From contig OZ021722.1 of the NCBI GenBank assembly GCA_963978545.1, forward strand, positions 5,460,001-5,524,000: 64,000 bases of DNA, given 5' to 3'. The position numbers were made by a program, and so were the translations under genes. Positions 42,431-55,215 of the stretch are shown piece by piece. The first letter of the stretch is position 1. Each line of letters opens with the position of its first letter. Source of the stretch: Linyphia triangularis (taxonomy: Eukaryota; Arthropoda; Arachnida; Araneae; Linyphiidae). The notes under the pieces were generated by a model. That model worked only from the letters and a program-made list of their open reading frames with translations. It was not told the origin of the DNA and did not search any database.

Positions 42431-44817
42431 AAACATTTTGAAAACTCCATCCTTAGCATAATATTGCATATAAAAGTTGGCAATTGCACACAACAGTTGG
42501 CAATGCATGTAGGGATTCATAAAAAAAAAAAAAAAAAAAAACTATGTTTTTATGGGTCAATTTTAAACTTATATTTCTGAAAGAAAAAAAAAAAGAAGAA
42601 AAAAACCATTACCGTATTTGCACATACCCATACACAGCAAGCATAAAAAACATATTTTTTTTTTTTTTTTACTGGATATTCCAAATACCACTTCTATTTT
42701 AAAATTTTCGCCCCCTAAGTTTTGTACAAAAATTGGAAATCGCCATTGATTTAGAAGAAATATCCAGACTTGAAATCCATGCACTTAACAATGAATTTGG
42801 TAGAAAGTATCAAGACAATTGTGCACATCTTGGAGGGAAAAAAAAAAACTGGCAACGCGTCAAATTTCTTCAGATTAAATCAAAGCGCTCCTCATTTCAG
42901 TGTTGCCTGTCTCCGCTTTTCTACATTTCTTCACTGTTTAGAGGTCAATTTTGCTTTTAATATTTTTTTTTTTTTTTTTTTTTTTATCTCTTGCTCTGAA
43001 ACAGGGAGAATTATTTTGTTCTTGTTTCTGAAGTGACGTGTAAAGGGAAACTTGTTTAGGAAGTTTCTGAATTTTTTTTTTTATAAATATATTTTTTCCG
43101 ATCGAACGCTTTGTGTGAAAATAACCGTATTTATTGAACCTTGGACGGTACTAATATCAGCAAACGTCAGACCCTCTGAACTGACTAGGAAAGCTATCTC
43201 TATTCGTTTTATTTTTGAAAAGTTTTTTAGTGAAAGGTGTTTTTTTTTTTTTTTTTTTTGGAGGGGGGAGGGGGGTTGAAGTGTTAAAAAACATTGAAAA
43301 CAGAAAAAAAATCTTTTTTCTTTTGACAAACAAACTTTTTTTTTTTTTTTTAAATTTGTGGAGATATACATATTTTCGTCGTTCCCAAACGCAACGAGCG
43401 TTTAATATAATTAGAGTAATATATACTACGCATTACAGAATTCCAAAGCGTTATTACACTTTTAGAAAATATTTACTAATCCAATTCTTTGAAAAAAAAA
43501 AATTCAAAAAATTATATAAAAAAAATATAATAATTAATCTTTTTAAAGACGGTACAAACAAATGTTAAAATTTTTTATTCCCTGGTACAAAAACTGTGCA
43601 TGGCATTTGTATGTTTCAAGTTGATATGCGCAAGATATCTTAAAAATAATTAACAATCTAATCTTATCCATTTATCAATAATCTAAATCGTACTCAAAAG
43701 AGTTCTGCCAATTAGTTTCATATTTTTTTTTTCTGAACGTAACATGGGAATTTTTAAATAATTTTTTAATTACTGAATTTTGAATAAATAATGCTCTCTA
43801 AGGAATGTGGTCTATTTTTGAAACACATTAATATTTTTTCCAACCTCAATATTTTAAGAAATACTCTATGATTGTATTAAATAATATTTAAAGTGAAACT
43901 TAAAAGCTAAACTAAAAAACTAATTATATATATACATAAAAAAAAAAAATACTTAAGAAAAAGTTTGCAGTAAAAAGTTAAAAGGAATGTATTGAAACGA
44001 GTGTCTGAAATCACAGGAAACATTGGAAACTAATTTCATTACCATCTATCGTTCTCTATGTGCTACGAAACATAAACTTACCTAGATTCTGTGAATCACA
44101 CTTGAAAGTTTCTATTGTACAGTACGCTAAGAAGAAAAAAATCTTAAATATGGCTATATCTTCTGTTCAAATTATCGTAGAATCTTGCGGTTTGCATTAA
44201 AATTTTCTGCTTACGATTTTCTATATGTATGAAGCAATTTTTTTTTTCCTCTTAGGGACTGTATACTAAGTAAATTTAAGTCTATCTTTAAAAATTTCCA
44301 TACGAACCCTTATTTTTAATATTTTCATTCGATTTAGAATACCTCGTTTACCCTATATACCAAATTTCAGTTCATTATGTTGAGAAACACATCACTTACG
44401 AGCGAAAATATTTTGGACGATTTTGAGGGCAAATTTCTTTATCGCGGGGAAGAATAAAACGTTTTGCATACTTCAAGAAGTAATCTGTTACGCTGTCCCT
44501 TAAGGTGAGCTTTTTTACATTTTTGCTGAAATATCGAGAACCAAAAATCAAAATGGAATGAAAAAAATTCCGGAGGGGTTTTCGACCATGATAATTCTAA
44601 TATAAGCACACACACACACAAAATTATGTTTCTATTTAAAAAAAATTTAATTTTTTTTATTGATTAATAATTAATTATTAAAAAACTGTTTAATACATAA
44701 GTTGCATGTTATTTATGTTTGGCATTAAACAAACTATCATTTGAAATAAAAATTGCTAAAATATAATCACTATATAAGAATTTATGGCCACAAAAATAAA
44801 TTTTATTTGTAACATTA

Positions 44818-44900
<83 letters not shown>

Positions 44901-45204
44901 AATCATTCAAATTACTTATCACTGATTGGAAAATTATGAAATTTGGTATTTAAACGGTTTTTTTTTTTTTTTTGGATTCTAAATCTAAATATGGTATAAT
45001 ATTATGGGGTTGCTATTTAACTTTTTAAAGTTTGGTTTAGTTTTAATATGTAGATGACCCCTCATGATAAAAAAAAAATTGCATACAATTAATAAAGATT
45101 TTCCACAATTTACAACGGTACTTGTCTTTTGTTATTTCCTCAATTAGAATACTAGATATAACCATCGTTCGGATTTTTTATTTTTTTATTTTTTTTGTAC
45201 TTCA
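42431..45204. other. Homopolymer-rich spacer
   Basis: At least eight A or T runs longer than 12 bases (for example 42,521-42,540, 42,656-42,670, 42,963-42,985, 43,240-43,259) and a G-rich GGAGGGGGGAGGGGGG at 43,260. All ORFs here are read through these runs and are not credible. Confidence 0.6.
44820..44898. repeat. (AT)n microsatellite, ~78 bp
   Basis: Uninterrupted TA dinucleotides. Confidence 0.98.
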
Positions 45205-45835
45205 AAGTTCAAAGTTCAATTCAAAGTTCATGGTAAATATCAGCTAAATAACTCTAGTTAAAGAACAAATTTCAATTATGAAAATATACAATTTTCTCAT
45301 TACAAATTTGTGTCGATTGTAGTCGAATCTATTAGTAGCCTATTTTACTTTCAATTATACAGTATTTTTAAGTTTAATTAAAAGCATTTAACTTTATCGA
45401 AAATTGGTAATCCGAAGTTCATGGTTAATATCAGGTAGATAACTATAATTAAAATACAAATTTCGATTATAAAAACGTACAATTTTTTCATTAAAAATTT
45501 CAATCGATTGTTGTCGAATCTATTTGTAATCTAATTTACTTTCAAATATAAAGCATTTTTAAGCATAATTTAACGCATTTAAACTTATTGAAAATCGTTA
45601 ATCCTAAGTTCACGGTTAAAAATTAGCTAGATAACTTTAATTAAAGTACAAATTTAGATTATAAAAACCTATAATTTTCTCCTCACAAATATGCGTCCAT
45701 TGTAGTCGAATCTATTTGAAGTCAATTTTATTTTAAAGTATAAAGCATTTTTAAGTTTAATTACCTTCATTTAACTTCTTTTTTTTAAATTGTTAATTCA
45801 AAGTTCACGTTAAACATCAAACAGATAATGAATGG
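45205..45835. repeat. Degenerate tandem repeat, 191 bp, ~3.2 copies
   Basis: Words such as AAGTTCA(T/C)GGTTAA, AGATAACTATAATTAAA, CGATTGTAGTCGAATCTATT and AAAGCATTTTTAAG recur with a 191-bp period (ATGG/ACGG anchors at 45,230, 45,421, 45,612; last start near 45,807). Moderate divergence makes this much older than the satellite. Confidence 0.85.
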
Positions 45836-48800
45836 CTTTTGTTAGACTCGCCTGCCAATATTTATTTTCACGATTTCTCCACACACACAAAAAAATACAT
45901 TCAGAATAATTCTTAAAGAAGTTTTTAAAAATTATCACAAACTTAGCAAAACGCGTCATTTGTAAGAAATCGATCGAAATGAATTCTGACAGCACTAAGT
46001 GCTTTCTTAAAAGAAAAAGAAAAGAAAAAAGATATTTAATCCATTCCATAACTTTCTTCAGTACAATTCTTTCAGACAGCAGTTTTAAAAATAAAAATAG
46101 AAAAAACAGTTCATACTTTTCTCTCTGTAGCAGTTCGCTAAATGTTTCCGCTTTTTTTTTTTTTTTTTTAATACTTAAGGGCATTTCGCGATATGTACTC
46201 CGGCATCATTTCGTGGCATGGATCTCAGCTAATGCATCAGCACATACACACACACACAAAATCAAAAGACAAATTCTTTTTCTGAGGAAAAACTTAACAT
46301 TCAAAAGTTGATGGATATTCGTTGGAATTCTGTCCCCTCCACTTTATTATACATGCGTTATTGACGAAAAAAGAGACAGTGTGTAACTGCTTAATTTTTT
46401 TTCTTACCGTTGCCACTCTTAGGAGACAAGTTTCACCCTTGATTTGGAATTCGAAATTTGTTTTTCAGACTGGGGGTTATTTTTATAAAGTAGAAGTAAT
46501 CCGACACTGAATATTTACATTTAAAAAATTCTGTTGGTGTAAATTCAATTCTTTTTATTGCACTAACGAACTGGTGTTATTCTCTACTAGAAGTTTTCAA
46601 AATCAACTGGCAGGCTCTAGACATTCTAAATTTAAAAATTCTTGCATTGCAGATATTAATCTTGTTATTAATCTAATACCACTAGTGATCATTGTGCCGC
46701 AAATATTATTACACGCAATTTCGTAAAGGTCGACTTTTAAAACATATTGGAAAAAAGAAAATGTCGAAAACTTTGAACTCAATTTCTGGAGAACTGCTTT
46801 TCATTGTTGAGTGACTGTACTCCAACGGTGATATCTTAAGAGTTAATTAACTGATTTTTAAAATTTAAAAAGTATAATTTAGATAACATTTCAGAGCACG
46901 GTCTTTACCTGTTTACAAAAAATTTGGTAAAAAAAGATTTTGTTATGTATTTTAGAATACTTTTATTTTTGGAATTTTTTTATTTTTTCTAGTATTTTTC
47001 ATGTTAAATGTTAAAATTTAAAAAATATTTAAGTTATGCATTATATTTTGCTTGGGCCCGTGTATCAATACCTTGTCTTTAATTTTCAGTAAGAAATTTG
47101 ATTAAAAATTAATTAGGTATTGTTTTATCATCGTTGCAATTAGGCCTTAATTAGTGATTTAAAATTCAATTTTATTAAATAAATATTTAATTTTTTTACT
47201 TTTTGTTACTGCAAATAAATTACATTTTTTGCTCTTGTAATTCTCACAAAAATTTGACCTGCTGGCATAAGAAATAAAAAAAAAATGTCCAACGTGTATA
47301 TGTATACCTTAAGGGGGCTTGGTACCCCTAGTTTTCACAAAAAATAATAAAAACATCAATTTTCTATTTTTTGTGAAATCTTCTCCTTATTCTGGCAAGT
47401 TTTTGAGCAGATACGATAGCTGCAATTGCAGAAAAACTATATTTTTATGGAGAATTCAGCATTGCTGCAATAGTTCCTTCGATGTTTCGAACATATTTTT
47501 CTCAGTTCATGATTTTTGAAATTCCCACCTCACTCAAAATACTAAAACTTCAGCAAATCTGAATGAAATGGCTTGAAATTTTTTTTGGTGTCATTCTTAA
47601 TATCTATTTGATGAAAGTAGACATGAATTTTTGAATTAAAAAAAAAAAAAAAGAACTTTTTTTTTTGCAAATTTAAATATGGAAAAATATCCATTTTTTA
47701 CCATTTTTTAACTCTAGATACAGTAACTATCGTTTTTCTCGAAAACTATTTTATATATTGTAAATCCGATGCCTAAAAAGTTAAGAGTTTATTACTAGGA
47801 ACATTTTTTAAAAAAAAAAATCAGGAAAAATATTGAAAAATGAAAGAAGATGAAATTTGATGAATTTAAAAAAAAAAATTTAAATTTTGAAAATTTAGAG
47901 CACTATGTGAATTCTAGCACTACGAAAGCACTATGTGTGTAACATTCTGTAAATAAATTTTTCTACTGAAATGGAGGTCCTAGTCTTTACATTTTTAGAC
48001 CATTTATCAATTTTGTCTTCGTATAAAAGGAGAAAAAATAATCGTCCCTCAAAAAAACTTCATTTTGAAGTGATGTATAAGAAAGCTCTGCTATTAATAC
48101 AGTGGTCTCAGTCAACAATTCTATAAACATTCATCTTTAGAAATAAGTTATATAACTCAAGAATGCAAACTCGGCATATATGAAATGTAGTTATTTTTCC
48201 TGCAGCGTTATAATTAAATTTTCCCAACCCCTTTCTAATTCACGCAAATTCTCAACTATTATGCTTCTATGAAAGATAAAGAGTTTGTTGATACGAAGTG
48301 GTGATCTTTTCATTTGTGCATTATTCGATCAAGAAAAATAAATAGAATAACTTAATCCTAATTAGTCGCATTGCTCATTCCATTAATTGCAGACAATTTC
48401 AATAAACAAACGGAGATTTAACTTTGTGTTAGCAAACGATATTCAAATTCTTTTCTATTCCGTTATCTCATTCGTCCATTTCAAATATTTGAAATCCATC
48501 CTGAATCCCAACGGTTTTCTTTTCTGTAAAACGGACAATAAAACAGCTTACAAAATATATATTTAACCCCAAGTGATATCAATTGAAGGACGAAACACGA
48601 CAAACATTTGATGTTTCCCAGCGGAACGTTCAAGACAAAAGAATATTTATTCTTTCGAATTAAGATTGGTGTTAGTTATTTGGACGTAGTTGCTTAGCAA
48701 CGACGTTTAACAAAGACAGGTTGCTTAGTGGCTTTTAAAGGTGGTTTAGGATTTTGATTGAATAAATATATTTAAAAGCTTTCGCAGTGGTGCCATTAAC

Positions 48801-49822
48801 TAAAGCTACACAAATATTGAGTATTGTATTGTTTCGAAGAACATTACTTTCAATGGCGTAATATCTGCATCCATAATTCTGCGTTCGGAATTTGAAAGGG
48901 GATTTGGGTTTTAGCGACTTTTTATTATCAGGTGGTGTGACCAAAATGTTTATGTTTAATGTATGAAAATATAAAATTAAGTGACCCATTTGAAAGGAGC
49001 TCACCTAAGCGACCCATTGTATGGTGCGACTTAAAAGTTTTATTTACTTTTACTTCGTTTAATGTCTGGAAATAATGCTTCGAAAGTTAAACATCGTTGT
49101 TGTGTAAACTAAGCCATTTTCATTTGTTTTGTAACAAAGCCTTGTCGTGATTTCTTCGGATCAATAAATCTGGGGTTATGCGTCGTCAACTGGTAGTATT
49201 AGAGTTTGCGTCATACTCTGAAAAGTCCTGGCAAATAAAGCCAAATCAAATAGAAACACATCATTCGAAAAAAATTATGCTCACGAAAATTGCTCTTTTG
49301 TGGCAAACCTGTGTTTATTCATGTCCCAAGTTCAAAATAGTAATATCGATGTAGAACGATGATAACTGATAAAGTACATAATTTCGATCTTTCGAAACAT
49401 TGTAGTCTGGGTTAGAAAACCCAAACCAATGTTGAAGAACATAAAATGCTAGTGAGCCCATGCATTTAAGAATGCTTTGAGGAATTACTTTTATGAAGTC
49501 CATTAGAGTTAGATATTGTATTCTATTGGGGGGATATACAATATTCTTATATTTCCTCAACGTGCTTACACTGCGATAGTTTTCAGTGCTGCTACTGTCA
49601 CAGTTTTTTAAATAATTGGACTATTTCTGATTTTTTTTTTTTTTTTTTTTTGCTTTAGTTTTTAAGAAAATAATTCGATGTATATTTGAAAAGTAAATTA
49701 TTCGCCAGAAGTTAAGATTTATCTATTTCGGTTTTGTCTAAAGTAAAAAAAAAAGAAAAAAAAGGGGAATTTTTCCAAAAAGAACATCGTCCAGAATAAG
49801 ATGTTGATTTTCCTTATAGACT
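45836..49822. other. AT-rich spacer, no gene seen
   Basis: Short (CA)n runs near 45,883 and 46,246, poly-A near 47,640 and long AT-only stretches. 48,240-48,730 is more complex (see findings). The longest ORFs (124 and 110 codons) cross A/T homopolymers and have no family resemblance. Confidence 0.55.
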
Positions 49823-50475
49823 GAGAGGCGACTGCAATTTATGGACCTCATCGAACATCATTCTGAATTTTTTATAGAAATTAGAGAAAAGTGAGTAGAT
49901 TAGGAATCCACTGGTCTGCCTTGGCAAAAATGGCCGAACTGGTCCAAATTCGACTTTTAAAAAGTTGAACTAAATCCAATTGCCAAATGCGCCGTAACTT
50001 GCCAAATAATGAGCATTTTTTTTTTTTATTTGGCAACCCTCACTCTTTAATTTTCAATTAAGAAGGTTGCAGACGATTCAGATATCTGGCGACAATCTAC
50101 TTGCATCTATTAAAAGGGAGCCAAGTTGGCAATAAGCATTACGTCACTGATGAAGTAACTAACGTCGTCAATTTGGCTTACTTTTAAAAGATATAAGTTT
50201 TCCGAGCAAGAGATCAGAAATCGTTTGCGCTTTTTCTCATTCAAAATCAAAATGCAGTGGGTTGCCAGACGAAAAAGTTTGTTCTCTTTTTGGAAAGTTA
50301 TGACATATTTGGCAATCGGATTTTAGTTCAACTCATTCCAAGTCGATTTTTGATCAGTTTCGGCCATTTTTGCCACGGCAGACCAGTGGATTCCTAATCT
50401 ACTCACTTTTCTCCAATTTCTATAAAAAAATTCAGAATGATGTTCGATGAGGTCCAAAAATTGCAGTCGCCTCTC
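49823..50475. mobile_element. Long-inverted-repeat element, ~165-bp arms
   Basis: The left arm GAGAGGCGACTGCAATTTAT, then GGACCTCATCGAAC, ACTGGTCTGCC and AAAAATGGCCGAACTGG, is the inverse of the right arm ending GCAGTCGCCTCTC. The arms match over at least 165 bp with few differences. The centre has CAGATATCTGGCG and ACGTCACTGATGAAGT. It is non-coding, and the TSD is not clear. A truncated copy is at 26,725. Confidence 0.85.
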
Positions 50476-50537
50476 GGACTATTAGGCAATGCGGTATTTT
50501 AAGAGGTACTTTATTGTTTGACAATACTTGAGGCATA

Positions 50538-51279
50538 CAGGTTGGTCATAAAGAAACTTTGCCGATATATATGGACCTCTAGCGGCCGTTCTGTTCAACA
50601 GAACGAGATGAGATATCAGGTATAGATATTCAGAGGAATGAGCTCGAGATTCTATAAATGGCAACAAAAAGCCGCTTTATGTTACGGTTATAGTTACAGA
50701 AACTCGAAATTTTTCGAGTGTTAACTCCGACTTTTTCAAAATGTTCAACTCATGCGAAAACCCTAAAGAGCGTTGGAACGGTACACATGTATCACAAAAA
50801 AAGCACGCGCTAAAAGCAGCTCTGCGAACGGCCAACAAAAACATGATCGGGGCGCACGGTGGAAATTTTCATATGACAGAAGCCAAATAAGTTCACATGG
50901 GTGCCATCACAGGCAATTTTATCGGTTTCCTACGTTGAATATCTGGCAAACGAAATTCTGTTATTGGTGTCTTGCCTCTGCAGAGCTGTTTTAAGCGTCC
51001 GTTTTTTGTGATACATGTACCATTTCAAGGCTTTTTTTGTGTTTTTGCATAAGCTGAGCATTTTGCAATAGGAAAAAAATAGGTGTTACCATTAGAAAAA
51101 TAAGAGTTTCTGTAACTATAACCGTAACCGTGAATGCCATTTTGTTACCATTCACGGATTCTCGAGCTTATACCTCTGCAATAACTATACCTGAACTCTC
51201 ATTTCGATCTGTTGAACGGAACAGCCGCTAGAGGTCCATATATCGGCAAAGTTTCTTTGTGACCCCCCCCCCCCCCACC
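50538..51279. mobile_element. Long-inverted-repeat element beginning CAGGTTGGTC
   Basis: The left end (CAGGTTGGTCATAAAGAAAC, after a TA) and the right end (inverse GTCACAAAGAAACTTTGCCG) are followed inward by GGACCTCTAGCGGC, then GGTTATAGTTACAGAAACTC on both sides. The right end has been distorted by a C run (about 51,263-51,276). No transposase. The TA flank and CAGG(G/T)TGGTC terminus are compatible with a Tc1/mariner-superfamily MITE. A second copy is at 61,668-62,297. Confidence 0.78.
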
Positions 51280-51954
51280 AGAACTTATTATCAATCAATA
51301 TGCACCTTTTAAAACAAATTCTGATTTTCACAAGCCAATCACAATGGACATTTCATTTTAAAATCGCGGTTAACTGTGACGTAGTCATGCGTACGTTCTA
51401 ATTCAACCAAGTTTATCCATTCAATTTCTTATCAACAATCTTTTAACAAATTGATTTAAAACATTCCCAACTGCACATAAAAAAAAAAAATGAAAATGTC
51501 TGCTTTCTAAATGACGTCACAGACAACTACTCTTCCGAATTCCGACGTTTTAAGACCATGGACCATGCAGATTCAGGATTAGATGACACTCTAATTTTTT
51601 CTCAAATGTGTATTATATATTATTGGTCACACGCTATGGCAAACTATATAACCCTACTCTAAACAACATCGTTCATAAACTCAATCTGAAACTCAAGATT
51701 GTGAACTGAAATAGGATATTTAAGTTCAAGTTTCAAAATCCTAGAAATAATTTTTTGGATATCAATGATTAGTCCTCAACTTATTTTTTGTTAAAAGACA
51801 TTAGAAATCATCGTCATTAATTTACTTGTTTCTAGGGATAAATGATCCCTATCGATATTAGTATAATATCGAAACTTTTTTTACTATCAAGTATTTTGGT
51901 ATCGATATCGAGGTATTAAATACGAGTACTGTATCGATATAAGCTCCATATTCA
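51280..51954. other. AT-rich spacer with clustered ATCGAT words
   Basis: CCCTATCGATATTAG, TATCGATATCGAGG and GTATCGATATAAG at 51,845-51,945 recall the ends of the element at 4105 and may be a decayed remnant. Otherwise nothing. Confidence 0.4.
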
Positions 51955-52345
51955 ACTCACTTGCCGTCATCCAATCGAACTGTAACTTTCTGTCAAATTA
52001 TCTTTATTTGTCAAGACTCGTGGTGATGCATTTTATAAGGTTTTGAGGCTATCACTAAAATGTCTCTTTTTTTCACACGTTTGTATTAACGTGCGTTATA
52101 TTCAGATATCAAACTCTATTCAATCATAAACAATTTGACGATATTGAAACTATTCTCTTTTATATTTGATGACATAGGATTCTTAATAGTGAGTTTGCAT
52201 TTAGGTCGTGATTGACAAAATCTTCGGATGGCTACTTAACCTACTTTTTGTCAATTCTAAAGTTGGCAGTTGAACTTGTCGAGTTGAAACTTGAGTGATA
52301 GACACGTTGTCGATGACGATGCATTGTATTAAGAGGAAAAAAAGT
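51955..52345 (+). repeat. Dispersed repeat R5, two adjacent fragments
   Basis: CTTGCCGTCATCCAATCGAA (about 51,960) and ATCTTCGGATGGCTACTTAA...GATAGACACGTTGTCGATGA (about 52,226-52,320) match different parts of the R5 copies at 6640 and 42,160. Confidence 0.5.
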
Positions 52346-52699
52346 TTGTTAATGGCTCGAAATTGATTTTTTTTCGTAGTGGGCCAACACTTTGAAAATG
52401 TGTTCTGAACTTAAAATCGTGTATAGGGATAATCGTTCATAGGATCCGAATTGCAATTAAAATATGACAATGCATATAAAATATGCATAGTAAAAGCTTT
52501 GTTTTCAATATTTAATTTTTTTAATCTTCTTATTTTTATTCTTTTATAACTTAACTCTTTTTATTTTGTCTATTTGAAGTTAATGAAGTCGATATTCGAT
52601 ATCTTAAATGAAGTACAAGACCTTTCTTTCACTCAAATATACGCAAGTAACATTTTATTAACTTTTCATTAAAAAAAAAACAAAAAAAAAAACATCAAA

Positions 52700-53060
52700 A
52701 CAATATATCTAGCGCCTATCACAACGTTATCCGCCGCTTGAATAGGCTACATGCGTTCGGTACTTAAACACGAAATGTAATCGCGAATCGGTGTTGACGG
52801 ATTTTATTCTTCTCGAAATAAATAAAATATGAGCTAATCTAATCCAAACAAACGTGGTGGGATTGAGCATCAGTTTGAATGGCTGTGTTAAGTATTTAAT
52901 GCACGAAAACCGCGAGTTAAGTATTCAGATCCGCCCTTAATATCTCTATCATGTTGATCCATTTCCCCCCTCCCCCCACTTTTACGTCGCTCGCGTGTCG
53001 TCCGAATGGCTGCACAAACTCCCAGCCCATACAAACTTGACTTTGGATGCGACGTCACAG
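52700..53060. promoter_or_regulatory. Candidate regulatory island
   Basis: A balanced, CpG-containing stretch free of microsatellites (TAATCGCGAATCGGTG, GTCGCTCGCGTGTCGTCC, GCGACGTCACAG with a CRE core, about 53,049-53,060). The only ORF is 65 codons on the minus strand, unsupported. Function is inferred from composition alone. Confidence 0.2.
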
Positions 53061-53120
53061 TGAATAATGAAAATGTGAAATTCATCGAAACTAGGAATAA
53101 TTAGGGACTAACTGGAACAA

Positions 53121-54010
53121 ATGAGCAATACGTGTTTTGGATAATGTTAAATTCTCAACAAAAAAAAAAAAGCGCTTTAAAAGAGAAGGTACATGGTTAC
53201 CTTATCTTGAACAGTTTTCAAATGTACTCATTGTCCTGTTATCTTTAACAAACACTTTATTTCACACTCAATTGAAATCACAACCAATTTGTTCCTATTT
53301 CCAAGAAGTATCCACTTAATATTTCAACATATTTATTTTGATAAAGTTAAATTCATAAAAAGAGCTTTAAAAGAGATGGTACACGGTTCCCTTATCTTGA
53401 ATATTTATCAAATGCACAAATAGTCCTCCTATCTTTAATAACATTTTATTTCACACTCAAAAAGTTTTCAACTCACACACTTTCTTAAAAAGTATCCACT
53501 TAATGAATGTCATCTTATTTTTTAGGATAACGTTAAATTCACAAAAAGGGGATTTAAGAGAGATGGTACATGATTACCTTATCTTGAACATTTTTCAAAT
53601 GCACTGATAGTCCTCCTATGGTTATTAACACTTTATTTCACCCCCAATTGAAATTACAATCAGTTTGTTTCGATTTCCAAAAAGTATCTACTTAATGAAT
53701 TTCAACTTATAAGATTATGATTATTATTATTATAGGGTAATGGCTATAAGATAATGTGTTATTTGGATAATGTTAAATTCACAAAAAGGGGATTTAAGAG
53801 AGATGGCACGTGGTTATCTTATCTTGAACATTTTTCAAATGTACGCATAGTCCTCCTGTGTTTAATAACACTCTTTTTTCTCACTCAATTGAAATCACAA
53901 CCAGTTTTTTCCTATTTCCAAGAAGTATCAACTTAATGAATTTCAACTTATTGATTTGGATAAATTTAAATTCACAAAAAAAGAGCTTTAAAAGAGGCGG
54001 TACATATCTT
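53121..54010 (+). repeat. Degenerate tandem repeat, ~200 bp, 4.3 copies
   Basis: GGATAATGTTAAATTC-type starts at about 53,139, 53,339, 53,524, 53,765 and 53,958, each followed by GCTTTAAAAGAGATGGTACA or a variant, CTTATCTTGAACATTTTTCA, TAGTCCTCCT and CACTTTATTTCAC. Spacing varies from 184 to 241 bp. The two 60-codon ORFs (53,137; 53,754) are homologous frames of copies 1 and 4 (WLPYLEQFSNVLIVLL versus WLSYLEHFSNVRIVLL). Confidence 0.88.
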
Positions 54011-54114
54011 ATATTGCTCTGTACTCACATACACAACACATATTATCACTTCAACTTCATCCATTACCTAATGCTGAATTTATTCGATCTGAAGATTATC
54101 GAGCTAAAAGCTGA

Positions 54115-54635
54115 GGTTACACGCTGCCAGTGTCTGGAACGCCAGCTGGTAAGTTGATTGGAACATCACTTTAGTAGAAATGCGTCACTTTAATCGAATC
54201 GTCGAATTAATTAAAATGCGAGTTTTGCGTTTACACTGTTCCAGCTCTGGAATAATCCAGCTATTGAGCGCACCCTCAGTCAGGGAAAAGCGCCAGGGAT
54301 CGGATGGTGGGATTTGACGTGCCAGTAAATAGGAAAAAGTTTGAGCGATTGTAACCGCCAGCCAAAGGGTATCACCCTACAAACTGACTTCCTTTGTGAT
54401 TGGAACTACCAGTTGTCGTGCCAGTCTGTGATCTCCAGTCGTGTGCCATCACCTGCCTACTGGCTCCAGTAGATCAAACATTTTCTATTTACTGGCGCCG
54501 GCGACTCCCATCATCCATCCACTCACTTGCGATCTCTCGTGACATCCGATAGATGGCACAGAGGTAGCTCCACTGACGTCACAGAACTGACTATTTAAAC
54601 TGGAACTCCTCCAACTGGTAGCGTGTAAATAAGTC
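54115..54635. mobile_element. Inverted-repeat element rich in CCAG words
   Basis: TTACACGCTGCCAGTG at 54,117 and ACTGGTAGCGTGTAAA ending near 54,630 are terminal inverted repeats. The ~520-bp interior is unusually GC-balanced and packed with CCAG/CTGG words (CGCCAGCTGG, TTCCAGCTCTGGAA, TGCCAGTC, TGGCTCCAG). It also has the CRE palindrome TGACGTCA (about 54,574). No ORF. Family not recognised. Confidence 0.6.
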
Positions 54636-54892
54636 TTAAGAAATCATACTTTTTTCTCATTGGAAACCCTACATACAGTCTCTGTAACAATCAAGTTACA
54701 ATGAATAACCCAAAAGAAATAAACATCGCTATCGCCTTTTGAAATTAGTACGATTGATTATTAGTGCCAATAGTAGATTCATCTAAAAATAACTAAACTT
54801 GTTTTTTAGATAAATGTATTATTGGTACAAATAATCAAATTTTTAAACAGATAACTTAAAATAGACAGTTAGTGTTAGTGACAACTCATAAC

Positions 54893-55207
54893 TAGGTCTG
54901 GGCGATGTTAACATTTCTGCATCGTGATATATCGGGAAGCAAACATCACGATATTACTACGATGTGTTGAAGTATCGTGTTTCAAACGGCGCGGTGTCGA
55001 CGGTTTCAATACGTTTCTATAGTATCTTAAAAACCCCACTCATCAATCGTGGCATCACGGTTCTTCGTCCTTGAAGTGCTAAGCAAGGATCGCACTCTCG
55101 TCGAAAAAGATCGTGATATATCGGGTATGTGAAAATAGTGACACTGGTTTGGCGATGTTGATTTCACACCGGTTTTGGACGATGTATCGATACATCGCCC
55201 AAGCCTA
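54893..55207. mobile_element. hAT MITE (315 bp) with perfect 8-bp TSD
   Basis: CTCATAAC is duplicated at 54,885-54,892 and 55,208-55,215. The ends TAGGTCTGGGCGATG and CATCGCCCAAGCCTA match the element at 22,439-24,182. The interior (CACGATAT, GGCGCGGTGTCGACGGTTTC, GGTTCTTCGTCCTTGAAGTG) is the reverse complement of that element's left part, so this is an internal-deletion derivative in opposite orientation. The 63-codon minus ORF is incidental. Confidence 0.92.
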
Positions 55208-55215
55208 CTCATAAC

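Noticed and set aside
42383..43568. Cluster of overlapping ORFs of 65-117 codons
   Set aside because: All cross long A or T homopolymers (KKKKKK/FFFFFF) and overlap on both strands. No family features.
53137..53936. Two similar 60-codon ORFs as a small gene family
   Set aside because: They are the same frame in two copies of a degenerate ~200-bp tandem repeat; the other copies are broken.
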